Part shown: piece by piece, positions 15,888-23,982 of the stretch
How positions within the stretch are numbered: position 1 is the stretch's first letter
How the letters are laid out: each line of letters opens with the position of its first letter
From: HGM11788 sp964654945
Lineage (GTDB): Bacteria; Bacillota; Clostridia; Lachnospirales; CAG-274
DNA: 29,337 nt
NCBI GenBank assembly: GCA_964654945.1
Contig: CAZZLN010000017.1
Coordinates: 1 to 29,337, forward strand
Direction: 5' to 3'
Notes under the pieces: model-generated
Seen by the model: the letters and a program-made list of their open reading frames with translations, nothing else
Told to the model about the DNA's origin: nothing
Database searches by the model: none
Translations under genes and position numbers: made by a program

Positions 15888-17123
15888 TTAATATAATGGA
15901 TATTTTTCAGTTAATTTTGCAACTCTTTCAAGAGCTTCATCCTTATTGCCGTCAAAGTCCTTAGCAACCATAGCAATAATATCTGCAATTTCAACCATAT
16001 CTTCTTCAACCATACCTCTTGTAGTAACAGCAGGAGTACCAAGTCTGATACCGCTTGCAATACCCGGCTTTTCAGGGTCAAATGGTATAGCATTCTTGTT
16101 GCAGGTAATTCTTACCTCATCAAGTCTATGTTCAAGTTCTTTGCCTGTAATATTCATAGGTCTTAAATCAACAAGCATTAAGTGATTGTCTGTGCCGCCT
16201 GATACAATGTTAAAGCCGTTTTTAACCAATCTGTCACTTAATACCTTTGCATTAGCGACAACCTGCTTAGCATAATCCTTAAATTCAGGATTTAATGCTT
16301 CTGCAAAACAAACAGCCTTAGCAGCAATAACGTGCATAAGAGGACCGCCCTGAATACCCGGGAAAATAGCTTTGTCAATAAGCTTAGCGTATTCTTCCTT
16401 ACAGAGAATAAGACCGCCTCTTGGGCCTCTTAAAGTCTTATGAGTGGTAGTTGTTACAAAATCAGCATAAGGAACAGGACTTGGATGTAATCCTGCTGCA
16501 ACAAGACCTGCAATATGAGCCATATCAACCATAAGATATGCTCCGACCTCTTTAGCCACATCACTAAAGAACTTAAAATCAATAACTCTTGAATAAGCGG
16601 AAGCACCTGCTACAATTAACTTTGGCTTATGCTCTAAAGCTAATCTTCTTACTTCATCATAATCAATAGTGCCCGTTTCTTCCTTAACACCATAAGGAAT
16701 AATATTATATTGCTTGCCACTCATATTTACAGGTGAACCATGAGTCAAATGACCACCATGAGCAAGATTCATACCCATAACTGTATCACCGGGCTTTAAT
16801 ACTGCAAAAAATACTGCCATATTAGCCTGAGCACCTGAATGAGGCTGAACATTTGCATGGTCGGCACCAAAAAGCTTACAAGCTCTTTTTCTTGCAAGCT
16901 CTTCAACTATATCTACCTTATCGCATCCGCCATAATATCTCTTTCCCGGATAACCCTCTGCATATTTATTTGTAAGAGGAGAACCCATAGCCGCCATAAC
17001 CGCCTTTGAAACAAAGTTTTCTGAAGCAATAAGCTCTATATTTTGTCTTTGTCTTGTAAGCTCAGCTTCTATGGCAGCAGCTACGTCAGAATCAACTATT
17101 TTTACATTTTCTAAATCGTACAT
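15888..17123 (-). CDS. glyA: Serine hydroxymethyltransferase
   Basis: 411 residues. This PLP enzyme interconverts serine plus tetrahydrofolate and glycine plus methylene-tetrahydrofolate, the main source of one-carbon units. Diagnostic motifs: ELIASENFVS near the N-terminus, TNKYAEGYPGKRYYGGC, the QPHSGAQAN folate/PLP region, DMAHIAGL, the PLP lysine in TTTTHKTLRGPRGG (about residue 225), and FPGIQGGPL. It is full length with no missing catalytic residue. ATG follows TAGGAGGTTAGGTA. It has its own strong promoter and terminator and is therefore probably monocistronic. Neighbouring pdxST makes PLP, its cofactor, which fits functionally although the promoters are separate. Confidence 0.97.
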   Translation of the reverse strand: MYDLENVKIVDSDVAAAIEAELTRQRQNIELIASENFVSKAVMAAMGSPLTNKYAEGYPGKRYYGGCDKVDIVEELARKRACKLFGADHANVQPHSGAQANMAVFFAVLKPGDTVMGMNLAHGGHLTHGSPVNMSGKQYNIIPYGVKEETGTIDYDEVRRLALEHKPKLIVAGASAYSRVIDFKFFSDVAKEVGAYLMVDMAHIAGLVAAGLHPSPVPYADFVTTTTHKTLRGPRGGLILCKEEYAKLIDKAIFPGIQGGPLMHVIAAKAVCFAEALNPEFKDYAKQVVANAKVLSDRLVKNGFNIVSGGTDNHLMLVDLRPMNITGKELEHRLDEVRITCNKNAIPFDPEKPGIASGIRLGTPAVTTRGMVEEDMVEIADIIAMVAKDFDGNKDEALERVAKLTEKYPLY

Positions 17124-17151
17124 TACCTAACCTCCTAAAGTTTATAGCTAT

Positions 17152-17180
17152 ATCTTATAACAAAAGCAAAAAACTGTCAA
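17152..17180 (-). promoter_or_regulatory. Sigma-A promoter of glyA
   Basis: Minus strand TTGACA (17175-17180), 17-base spacer, TAAGAT (17152-17157); about 30 bases upstream of the glyA start codon. It uses the same hexamers as the switchable surface-operon promoter. Confidence 0.85.
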
Positions 17181-17286
17181 CATTTAAAAATATAAATTTT
17201 AATGTTTAAAAATTGCAGCATATTTTCACAAAAAGTATATATTTTTTACTTATTAATTTATAATGATATAGTTACTGAAGGTCCTA

Positions 17287-17850
17287 TTATTTAATCATAT
17301 TAACAAAATACTTATGAATTTCTAAATTGTCCGAAAGTTCGGGATGAAAAGCAGTAACAAGCTGATTATCCTGTCTTGCTGCAACAATTTTGCCTTCAAC
17401 CTCTGAAAGAACATCTACATTATCACTTACCCTTTCTATATAAGGTGCTCTTATAAATCTCATTGGCACATTTCCTATACCTTTAAAATCGCCCTCAGTG
17501 CTAAAGCTTCCAAGCTGTCTGCCATAAGCATTTCTTTTTGCTGTAATATTCATTGTTGCAAAATGGCATCTGTTGTCATTGTCTATCTTTTCAGCTAAAA
17601 GCAAAAGACCTGCACAAGTGCCGAAAACAGGCATACCATTTTTTATATTGTCAACCAGTGTATCATACATATCAAGCTCTCGGGTTAATTTACCCATAAC
17701 AGTGCTTTCACCGCCGGGAAGAATTAAGGCATCATAATCATTTGACAAATCTTTTTTCTGTCTTAATTCAAAGCTTTCAACTCCAAGACGTGAAAGCATA
17801 TGTTCATGCTCAATAAATGCACCCTGCACTGCAAGCACACCCACACGCAT
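17287..17850 (-). CDS. pdxT: Pyridoxal 5'-phosphate synthase glutaminase subunit PdxT
   Basis: 187 residues, class-I glutamine amidotransferase. It hydrolyses glutamine and passes ammonia to PdxS in the 12+12 PLP synthase complex. Visible motifs: GVLAVQGAFIEH at the N-terminus, PGGEST (residues 45-50), nucleophile Cys79 in GTCAG, and His169/Glu171 in FHPEL, so the triad is complete. It starts one base after the pdxS stop (TAATATG), so translation is probably coupled. The 163-base gap to glyA shows no strong terminator; only an AT-rich weak dyad near 17230-17250. Confidence 0.97.
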   Translation of the reverse strand: MRVGVLAVQGAFIEHEHMLSRLGVESFELRQKKDLSNDYDALILPGGESTVMGKLTRELDMYDTLVDNIKNGMPVFGTCAGLLLLAEKIDNDNRCHFATMNITAKRNAYGRQLGSFSTEGDFKGIGNVPMRFIRAPYIERVSDNVDVLSEVEGKIVAARQDNQLVTAFHPELSDNLEIHKYFVNMIK

Positions 17851-17851
17851 A

Positions 17852-18724
17852 TTACTTACCTCTTTCAGCCATTAATAACTCAATCTCATCTTCATTAATA
17901 CCAACCATAGCTTCGCCTAAATCTTCAGAAAGCTCTGCAATAAGCTTAGCATCAGTATAGTTAGCAACAGCCTTTACAATAGCATTGGCTCTCTTTGCAG
18001 GATTGCCTGACTTAAATATACCTGAACCTACAAATACACCCTCTGCACCTAACTGCATCATAAGAGAAGCATCAGCAGGAGTTGCAACACCGCCGGCAGC
18101 AAAATTTACAACAGGAAGCCTGCCATTTTCATGAACATACTTTAATAATTCATAAGGCACACCCAGAAGCTTTGCATTGTCAAAAAGCTCATCTTCACTT
18201 AAATTTGCAACCCTTCTTATTTCACTTTGCATCATTCTCATATGTCTTACTGCCTGAACAACATCACCTGTGCCCGGCTCACCCTTTGTTCTTATCATAG
18301 ATGCACCTTCGGCAATTCTTCTTAAAGCCTCGCCTAAATCCTTTGCACCGCATACAAAAGGAACATCAAATTTAGTCTTATCTATATGGTATCTGTCATC
18401 AGCAGGTGATAAAACTTCACTTTCATCAATATAGTCAATTTCAATTGCCTGAAGAATTTGAGCCTCTGCAAAATGCCCAATTCTGCACTTAGCCATTACA
18501 GGAATAGAAACAGCTTCCTGTATACCCTTAATCATTTTAGGGTCACTCATTCTTGAAACACCACCTGCAGCTCTAATATCGGCAGGTATTCTTTCAAGGG
18601 CCATAACCGCACAGGCACCTGCTTCTTCTGCAATTCTTGCCTGCTCCGGTGTAGTGACGTCCATAATTACACCGCCCTTTAACATTTGGGCTAATTCTTT
18701 GTTTAACTGGTATCTTGATGACAT
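17852..18724 (-). CDS. pdxS: Pyridoxal 5'-phosphate synthase lyase subunit PdxS
   Basis: 290 residues. It makes PLP directly from ribose 5-phosphate, glyceraldehyde 3-phosphate and PdxT-derived ammonia in a (beta/alpha)8 barrel. Typical family motifs: GGVIMDVTTPEQARIAEEAGACAVMALERIPADIR, IPVMAKCRIGHFAEAQ (the active-site lysine lies in MAKCRIGH), IRTKGEPGTGD, FAAGGVATPADA and GVFVGSGIFKS. Full length. ATG follows AAGGAGATTTATT. First gene of the pdxST operon, transcribed divergently from pdxR. Confidence 0.97.
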   Translation of the reverse strand: MSSRYQLNKELAQMLKGGVIMDVTTPEQARIAEEAGACAVMALERIPADIRAAGGVSRMSDPKMIKGIQEAVSIPVMAKCRIGHFAEAQILQAIEIDYIDESEVLSPADDRYHIDKTKFDVPFVCGAKDLGEALRRIAEGASMIRTKGEPGTGDVVQAVRHMRMMQSEIRRVANLSEDELFDNAKLLGVPYELLKYVHENGRLPVVNFAAGGVATPADASLMMQLGAEGVFVGSGIFKSGNPAKRANAIVKAVANYTDAKLIAELSEDLGEAMVGINEDEIELLMAERGK

Positions 18725-18768
18725 AATAAATCTCCTTTACAAAATATTGTTGTATTTTATATAAATTA

Positions 18769-18777
18769 TGATATAAT
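18769..18777 (+). promoter_or_regulatory. Extended -10 promoter of pdxR
   Basis: Plus strand TGATATAAT (extended -10, TGnTATAAT) with TTGTTG 19 bases further upstream (18747-18752). The transcription start would fall just before the dyad at 18787-18812, a good position for autorepression. Confidence 0.55.
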
Positions 18778-18781
18778 TATA
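18776..18781 (-). promoter_or_regulatory. -10 element of the pdxST promoter
   Basis: Minus strand TATAAT, without a recognisable -35 hexamer at 17 bases. The dyad at 18787-18812 covers that place, as expected for a promoter that needs an activator. Confidence 0.5.
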
Positions 18782-18786
18782 CACAG

Positions 18787-18812
18787 AACTGGTATTAAAT
18801 AAAGTATCAGTT
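18787..18812. promoter_or_regulatory. Candidate PdxR operator between pdxST and pdxR
   Basis: AACTGGTATT, 6-base AT spacer, AGTATCAGTT: 10-base arms complementary at 8 positions. It covers the -35 region of pdxST and lies just downstream of the inferred pdxR start. Binding by PdxR is inferred from position. Confidence 0.5.
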
Positions 18813-18839
18813 TTAGAAAATATGATAAGGTCAGATAAT

Positions 18840-20222
18840 ATGCTAACATATATTTTAAACTCAAACTCTAAAATACCTCTGTATGAACAGCTTTACAACA
18901 ATATTAAAAGGGATATAAGCAACGGAGAAATTGCTCCTGATGAAATGCTGCCGTCAAAAAGAAAGCTTGCAAATCATCTGGAAATCAGTATTATAACTGT
19001 TGAAAATGCCTATGAGCAGCTTCTTGCCGAGGGATATATATATTCTTTGCCCAGAAAAGGCTATTATGCCACAAATATAGACAGCAGCTATGTTAATATA
19101 AAAAACAGCAAATTCTCACCTGATATTTATGAAAACAAAACAATAAGCTATAAATATGAATTTAAAACAAACTCAGTTGATACAGAGCATTTTCCCTTTT
19201 CAACATGGTCAAAGCTTTTAAGAGAGGTTTTAAGAGATAAGGATAAAAGTCTTTTGAATAAAAGCGAGCCAAAGGGGATTTATGAGCTTAGATATGAAAT
19301 TTCCGTATTTCTTAAAGAATTCAGAAATATAAATGCTTCACCAAGACAGATTATTGTAGGTGCAGGTTCGGAATATCTTATAAATATAATTATTCAGCTT
19401 TTGGGAAATGATAAAAAATTTGGTGTTGAAAATCCCGGTTATCCTAAAATACCAAAAATTTTAAATGCAAACCATATAACTCCTAAATACATCAGCCTGG
19501 ATAAAGACGGAGTTATCCCGGAAGAATTAAATAATATAGATGTGCTGCATATTACGCCATCACATCAGTTTCCTCTTGGAATTGTAACTCCTATAAAAAG
19601 GCGCCATCAGATTTTGCAATGGGCAAACGAGAACAACTGTTATATTATAGAAGATGATTATGACAGCGAGTTCAGATATACAGGAAAGCCTATTTCAGCA
19701 CTTCAAAGTCTTGACAATGGCAGCAGAGTTATATATCTTAATACATTTACAAAAAATCTTGCACCGGCTCTTAGAATAAGCTATATGGTTTTGCCTGAAA
19801 GCCTCCTTGAAAAATACGAAAAATATTTTCAGTTCTATTCTAATACAGTGTCCTGTTTTGAGCAGCATACCCTTGCGAAATTTATGGAAAAAGGTCACTA
19901 TGAAAGATATATAAACAGAATGAAACTTATTTATAAAGAAAGACTCGATATAATTAATGATATTATAAATAACAGTAATCTGAAAAATTATGTTGAGGTT
20001 AAAGGTGATAATGTAGGACTTCATATTCTTTTAGCACTAAAAAAACACAGTGAAAAAGAGTTTATAGATATTGCAAAAAAATGTGACATATATTTTGCTC
20101 CAAGCTCTGATTATTATTTTGGAGAAAGCTATAATGAGCCTGCTGTTATTTTAGGTTACTCAGGCATAAGCACTGAAAATATTAAAAAAGCACTTTTAAT
20201 ATTAAATAAAGGGATAGAATAA
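18840..20222 (+). CDS. pdxR: MocR-type GntR/aminotransferase-like regulator, probable PdxR
   Basis: 460 residues. The N-terminal GntR winged helix (IPLYEQLYNNIKRDISNGEIAPDEMLPSKRKLANHLEISIITVENAYEQLLAEGYIYSLPRKGYYA, about residues 10-75) is fused to a fold-type-I aminotransferase-like domain (about 110-460). VIIEDDYDSEFRYTG and TFTKNLAPALRISYMVLP contain the Asp and Lys expected to bind PLP. MocR proteins divergent to pdxST are known PLP-sensing activators of pdxST and often repress themselves; the divergent layout here is exactly that. Start choice: an ATG at 18822 has no ribosome binding site, whereas the ATG at 18840 has AAGG nine bases upstream. The stop codon abuts that of the convergent yihY-family gene with no base between. 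Confidence 0.9.
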   Translation: MLTYILNSNSKIPLYEQLYNNIKRDISNGEIAPDEMLPSKRKLANHLEISIITVENAYEQLLAEGYIYSLPRKGYYATNIDSSYVNIKNSKFSPDIYENKTISYKYEFKTNSVDTEHFPFSTWSKLLREVLRDKDKSLLNKSEPKGIYELRYEISVFLKEFRNINASPRQIIVGAGSEYLINIIIQLLGNDKKFGVENPGYPKIPKILNANHITPKYISLDKDGVIPEELNNIDVLHITPSHQFPLGIVTPIKRRHQILQWANENNCYIIEDDYDSEFRYTGKPISALQSLDNGSRVIYLNTFTKNLAPALRISYMVLPESLLEKYEKYFQFYSNTVSCFEQHTLAKFMEKGHYERYINRMKLIYKERLDIINDIINNSNLKNYVEVKGDNVGLHILLALKKHSEKEFIDIAKKCDIYFAPSSDYYFGESYNEPAVILGYSGISTENIKKALLILNKGIE

Positions 20223-21059
20223 TTATCCCCTCAATTTCATCATAAAATCCTTGTCATATAATACTGCATTAATCTGTGAACCAATTAATATGACATAAGA
20301 AAGAATATTCATCCACAGTGCAAATACAAAAAACGTACCAATGCTGCCATATACAATAGAATATCTGTAGAAATTGTTTACATAAAAATTGAATACTGCT
20401 GAAGCTATAAGCCATGCACCAACGGTAAAAAATGCTCCCGGAAGTATAATTTTTACAGGTATGCTTTTGTTAATAGCGGTTTTATGGAGAATAACAATAA
20501 ATATAACACCTACAAAAATTCCTATAATAAGATAAAAAACAGCATTTAATGCTCTGGGAATATATTCTCCCAGATTTAACTCAACAAGAAGGTTTGAAAT
20601 AATATCACCGAATATAAGTAAACCAAGACTTATAAGAATTATAAAAACAAACACAAACACCAAAACCATACACATAAGTCTTGTTCTTATAAAATTAAGT
20701 TTTCTTTCCTGTGCAAAAGCAGTATTCATACCGTCAATCATAGAAATAAATCCTGATGATGCTGAAAAAAGTGCAATAACAGCACTTGTAGAAATGATGC
20801 TTATATGTCTTGTTTCAAATACTTCAAATATTACATTATTTACTATAGTACTTATTTCCTCGGGCATTGTCATTAAAAATTCATTTAAAGGCTTGGTAAC
20901 ATCAATATTAAAAAAGCCAAGAGATGCAATCATAATTATAAGCAGCGGAAAAATTGCAAGAATCATTCTGTAAGTCATTGCATTAGCCTGAGTATATAAA
21001 TCATTGTCAATTATTCTCACTACTACCTCTTTTATAAAAAGATAAATCTTTTTAGTCAT
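20223..21059 (-). CDS. YihY/BrkB family inner-membrane protein
   Basis: 278 residues with about six membrane segments. The N-terminal signature of the YihY/UPF0761 family is visible: DNDLYTQANAMTYRMILAIFPLLIIMIA, followed by the conserved GFISMIDGMNTAFAQERKLNFIRTRLMC loop and, near the end, YGSIGTFFVFALWMNILSYVILIGSQINAVLYD. The family was formerly mis-annotated as ribonuclease BN; its true function is not settled, and a transport or envelope role is likely. Ribosome binding site AGGAGATG. Its end abuts pdxR convergently without a terminator between them, so the two transcripts should overlap at their 3' ends. Confidence 0.9.
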   Translation of the reverse strand: MTKKIYLFIKEVVVRIIDNDLYTQANAMTYRMILAIFPLLIIMIASLGFFNIDVTKPLNEFLMTMPEEISTIVNNVIFEVFETRHISIISTSAVIALFSASSGFISMIDGMNTAFAQERKLNFIRTRLMCMVLVFVFVFIILISLGLLIFGDIISNLLVELNLGEYIPRALNAVFYLIIGIFVGVIFIVILHKTAINKSIPVKIILPGAFFTVGAWLIASAVFNFYVNNFYRYSIVYGSIGTFFVFALWMNILSYVILIGSQINAVLYDKDFMMKLRG

Positions 21060-21087
21060 TTAAAACATCTCCTATTTAAAATTATAA

Positions 21088-21111
21088 GGCTGCCGAAAAA
21101 TTTCGACAGCC
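21088..21111 (-). terminator. Hairpin between the phosphofructokinase gene and yihY
   Basis: GGCTGCCGAAA and TTTCGACAGCC pair (10 of 11, one mismatch) around a 2-base AA loop. On the minus strand it is followed by TTATAATTTT, a weak U tract. It probably ends transcripts from the upstream phosphofructokinase gene before yihY. Confidence 0.6.
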
Positions 21112-21139
21112 CATAAATTTAAAGCAAATAAAATTCAAT

Positions 21140-21431
21140 AATGCCTTGGCATTATTGTGCGGCGTGTGTGTCAGCCTTGCTGACATATTCCTTTACACAC
21201 GCCTGCAATTCCGCCGACGGCTTAATATTCAGAACTTTTGCTTCGCAAAAGCCGACCTGACGGTCGTCCGATAAATCTTTCGGTTCAATTCAGAACTTTT
21301 GCTTCGCAAAAGCCGACCTGACGGTCGTCCGATAAATCTTTCGGTTCAATGATGGGGAGATTGTACTCTCACCGATTTAAAAGTTTGCTTTACTCACCAC
21401 CTATAGAGGTGGAAGTCTATCTCTCATTCGA
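21140..21431. repeat. Highly structured intergenic region with a 61-bp tandem duplication
   Basis: This gene-free stretch between pfp and yihY is packed with hairpins: AATGCC/GGCATT (21140-21153); an outer stem GGCGTGTG/CACACGCC (21161-21168 with 21196-21203) enclosing TGTCAGC-CTT-GCTGACA (21169-21185); two perfect copies of a 61-base unit; and CCACCT-ATAG-AGGTGG near 21398-21413. It is visibly GC-richer than its surroundings. No ORF of note. It may be a non-autonomous palindromic element (IS200/IS605-derived) or a structured RNA; the sequence alone does not decide. Confidence 0.65.
21227..21348. repeat. Two tandem copies of a 61-bp hairpin unit
   Basis: Copies at 21227-21287 and 21288-21348. 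Each contains CTTTTGC-TTC-GCAAAAG (perfect 7-bp stem), GACC-TGAC-GGTC, and a CCGA...TCGG dyad. Confidence 0.9.
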
Positions 21432-22658
21432 TTAAAGCTTAATATGCTTTGGAAGACCATTTACCATATAAGGCCATACTTCACCTTGAATTAATGGTAA
21501 CATATAGTCAAGAGCTTCCTGAGATAAGTATGTACCATCATTAATAATCCATTCCTTTGGTACAGTTTTTTCAACATTAGCAATAGCATTTACATCATAG
21601 ATGCTTGTGTTCATAAGATAAGGCTTGTTAGAAATTCTGTTGTAGATGCCAACCTTGCCTGTTTCACCATCAAAAGCTGCCTTAACAGCCTGTCCGCCAA
21701 TAAGAAAAGCTTCATTTACGTCTGTTAAAGAACCAATGTGGCTTGCACATCTCTGAATAGTACTAAATTCAATTGGTCTTGTTTTGCAGCCAAACTTATT
21801 GCCAACAAGTCTTGCAAGAGCAGTAGCAGTACCGCTTAATGCCTTATGACCAAAGCTGTCTACCATAAGCTCGCCCTGAGCAGCAGCCTCACAGATATAA
21901 GTACCGTTCTTATCTTTAATACCCTCAGACACAGCAACAACAATCTGTTTCTTAGTTTTGCCGATTTCTTCAATCTTTGCAAGGAACTTATCAATGTCAA
22001 ATGCTAATTCAGGAAGATAAATAAGGTCAACGCCTTCACAATCCTCGCCCTTAGCAAGAGCAGCAGCAGCAGCTAACCAGCCTGCATTTCTGCCCATAAT
22101 CTCAACAATTGTTACGATATTAATAGGCTGAACAAGAGCATCCCTTATAATTTCTTTTAAAGTTGTGCCAATGTATTTAGCAGCAGAGCCATAACCCGGA
22201 GTGTGGTCAGTAACTGCAAGGTCATTATCAATAGTCTTTGGAACACCCATAAAAGTAATGTCAGTGATATTTTTTTCTTTAGCATAAGCACTTAACTGCT
22301 TAATAGTATCCATAGAGTCATTACCGCCAATATAGAAAAAGTGCTGAATATCAAGTTTTCTCAAAACCTTAATAATATTATCATAAGTTTCAGGGCTTTT
22401 TTCAACAGTTGGAAGTTTAAACCTGCAAGAGCCTAAAAAAGCAGATGGAGTTCTTTTAAGAATTTCTACCTCTAAATCACTCTTGAGATATTCAGACATA
22501 TCAATATATCTTTCTTCTAAAAGACCCTCAATACCGTTTCTCATACCATAAATTTTAGTTGCACCAAGCTCCTTAGCTGTTTTAAACACGCCTGCAAGAC
22601 TGGCATTAATAACGGAAGTAGGTCCGCCTGACTGACCAACTATAACATTTCTTCCCAT
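21432..22658 (-). CDS. pfp: Pyrophosphate-type 6-phosphofructokinase
   Basis: 408 residues. Phosphorylates fructose 6-phosphate to the 1,6-bisphosphate. Motifs: GQSGGPTSVINASL at the N-terminus, YIGGNDSMDT, MGVPKTIDNDL with the catalytic TIDND and the preceding Lys, GYGSAAKYIGT and EIMGRNAGWLAAAA. The PKTIDND lysine and the GGND in place of the ATP-type GGDGS indicate use of pyrophosphate as donor, as in many anaerobic Clostridia; this is inferred from sequence. Full length. Start follows AAAGGAGCGTTATAATTT. It has its own promoter, and its 3' region runs into the structured repeat segment. Confidence 0.93.
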   Translation of the reverse strand: MGRNVIVGQSGGPTSVINASLAGVFKTAKELGATKIYGMRNGIEGLLEERYIDMSEYLKSDLEVEILKRTPSAFLGSCRFKLPTVEKSPETYDNIIKVLRKLDIQHFFYIGGNDSMDTIKQLSAYAKEKNITDITFMGVPKTIDNDLAVTDHTPGYGSAAKYIGTTLKEIIRDALVQPINIVTIVEIMGRNAGWLAAAAALAKGEDCEGVDLIYLPELAFDIDKFLAKIEEIGKTKKQIVVAVSEGIKDKNGTYICEAAAQGELMVDSFGHKALSGTATALARLVGNKFGCKTRPIEFSTIQRCASHIGSLTDVNEAFLIGGQAVKAAFDGETGKVGIYNRISNKPYLMNTSIYDVNAIANVEKTVPKEWIINDGTYLSQEALDYMLPLIQGEVWPYMVNGLPKHIKL

Positions 22659-22711
22659 AAATTATAACGCTCCTTTCGCACTTATTTGTGCTTTTGTATA
22701 TTTTTGTAATT

Positions 22712-22740
22712 ATTATAACAAATTTTTTAGTCATTTTCAA
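22712..22740 (-). promoter_or_regulatory. Sigma-A promoter of the phosphofructokinase gene
   Basis: Minus strand TTGAAA (22735-22740), 17-base spacer, TATAAT (22712-22717); about 53 bases upstream of the start codon. Confidence 0.8.
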
Positions 22741-22834
22741 TAGTAAATGTGTATTTTTTGAGAACAATTTTTATTTATTTATTTCATTTTTCACAAAATA
22801 AGTAAAAATTATTCCAAATTCATAAATATTGACC

Positions 22835-22863
22835 TTGACTAATTATCTAAAAGCTACTATTAT
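22835..22863 (+). promoter_or_regulatory. Sigma-A promoter of the DAHP synthase gene
   Basis: TTGACT (22835-22840), 17 bases, TATTAT (22858-22863). The leader is short (about 33 bases), so no T-box or attenuator precedes the gene. Confidence 0.75.
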
Positions 22864-22903
22864 AATTAATTAGGGACACAATTAATATATAAGGAGTGTT
22901 ATT

Positions 22904-23941
22904 ATGAGTTTTAAACCTATAAGAAAAATGCTTACTGTAGCTGATGTTCAGCGTCTTACACCACTGACACCGGAATTAAAGGCAATTAAAGACGAAAATG
23001 ACAGACAGCTCAGAGATATATTCAGCGGAAATGACAACAGATTTGCAGTTATTGTCGGGCCTTGTTCTGCTGATGATGAAGATGCTGTAGTTGATTATGC
23101 TCACAGACTTGCTGAAATAAAAGAAAATATAAAAGATAAAATTTTTATTGTAATGAGAGTTTACACAGGCAAGCCAAGAACTACAGGTGAGGGCTACAAG
23201 GGTATGATGCACCAGCCTGACCCAACAAAAGCACCTAATATGTGTGAGGGTATTTTAGCAATAAGAAGAATGTATTTAAGAGTTATTAAAGAAACAGGTC
23301 TTGCAATTGCAGACGAAATGCTTTATCCTTCAAATCTTCCTTTTGTTGAAGATATATTATCTTACATAGCAGTTGGTGCAAGAAGTGTTGAAAACCAACA
23401 GCACAGACTTACTGCCAGTGGTATTAACTGTCCTGTAGGTATGAAAAATCCAATGAGCGGTGATCTGTCAGTTATGTTTAATTCTATAAAGGCTGCTCAA
23501 CATTCTCACGATTTTCTTTATAACGGCTATGAGGTTACGACAAGCGGAAATCCTTATACTCATGCAATTATGAGGGGTTCTGTAAACAAAAGAGGTGTCC
23601 ATCTTCAGAACTACCACTATGAAGATTTAATGCTTGCAGCAGAGCTTTATAAAAAAGGAGATTACGATTATCCCGCAGTCATTGTTGATGCAAATCATTC
23701 CAATTCTAAAAAAAATCATAATGAGCAGCCAAGAATTATAAAGGATATTCTTCATTCAAGAAGATGCAGCAAAGAACTTGAAAAACTTGTTAAGGGTGTT
23801 ATGATTGAAAGCTATATTGAAGGAGGAAATCAGGCATGCAGTCCCGATACACCTCATGTTTATGGCAAATCAATTACAGACCCTTGCCTTAGTTTTGAAG
23901 ATACAAAAACATTACTGCTTGAAATGGCAGAATTGCTATAA
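22904..23941 (+). CDS. aroF: 3-deoxy-7-phosphoheptulonate (DAHP) synthase, class I
   Basis: 345 residues. Condenses phosphoenolpyruvate with erythrose 4-phosphate, the first step of the shikimate pathway to aromatic amino acids. Class I-alpha motifs: IVGPCSADDEDAVVDYA, MRVYTGKPRTTGEGYKGMMHQPD (KPRTT binds PEP), ARSVENQQHR, PVGMKNPMSGD, VDANHSNSKKN, MIESYIEGGNQ and SITDPCLSF, the last giving a metal ligand set with the Cys of GPCS. Closest in layout to the AroF/AroG/AroH group. Ribosome binding site AAGGAGTG. Single gene with its own promoter and terminator. Which feedback amino acid it senses cannot be told by eye. Confidence 0.95.
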   Translation: MSFKPIRKMLTVADVQRLTPLTPELKAIKDENDRQLRDIFSGNDNRFAVIVGPCSADDEDAVVDYAHRLAEIKENIKDKIFIVMRVYTGKPRTTGEGYKGMMHQPDPTKAPNMCEGILAIRRMYLRVIKETGLAIADEMLYPSNLPFVEDILSYIAVGARSVENQQHRLTASGINCPVGMKNPMSGDLSVMFNSIKAAQHSHDFLYNGYEVTTSGNPYTHAIMRGSVNKRGVHLQNYHYEDLMLAAELYKKGDYDYPAVIVDANHSNSKKNHNEQPRIIKDILHSRRCSKELEKLVKGVMIESYIEGGNQACSPDTPHVYGKSITDPCLSFEDTKTLLLEMAELL

Positions 23942-23946
23942 TATAT

Positions 23947-23979
23947 AAGGAGCGATGTTTAAAACATCAGCTCCTTTTT
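23947..23979. terminator. Bidirectional intrinsic terminator between aroF and the amidase
   Basis: AAGGAGC/GCTCCTT outer stem with an ATG...CAT inner stem and a T tract on the plus strand (A tract on the left for the minus strand). It serves the convergent pair on both sides. Confidence 0.85.
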
Positions 23980-23982
23980 ATA

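Noticed and set aside
21227..21348. Possible CRISPR array
   Set aside because: Only two tandem units with no unique spacers between them and no cas genes nearby; it is a plain 61-bp duplication.
22659..22903. Search for a T-box or riboswitch before the DAHP synthase gene
   Set aside because: The leader after the inferred promoter is only about 33 bases, with no room for such an element.
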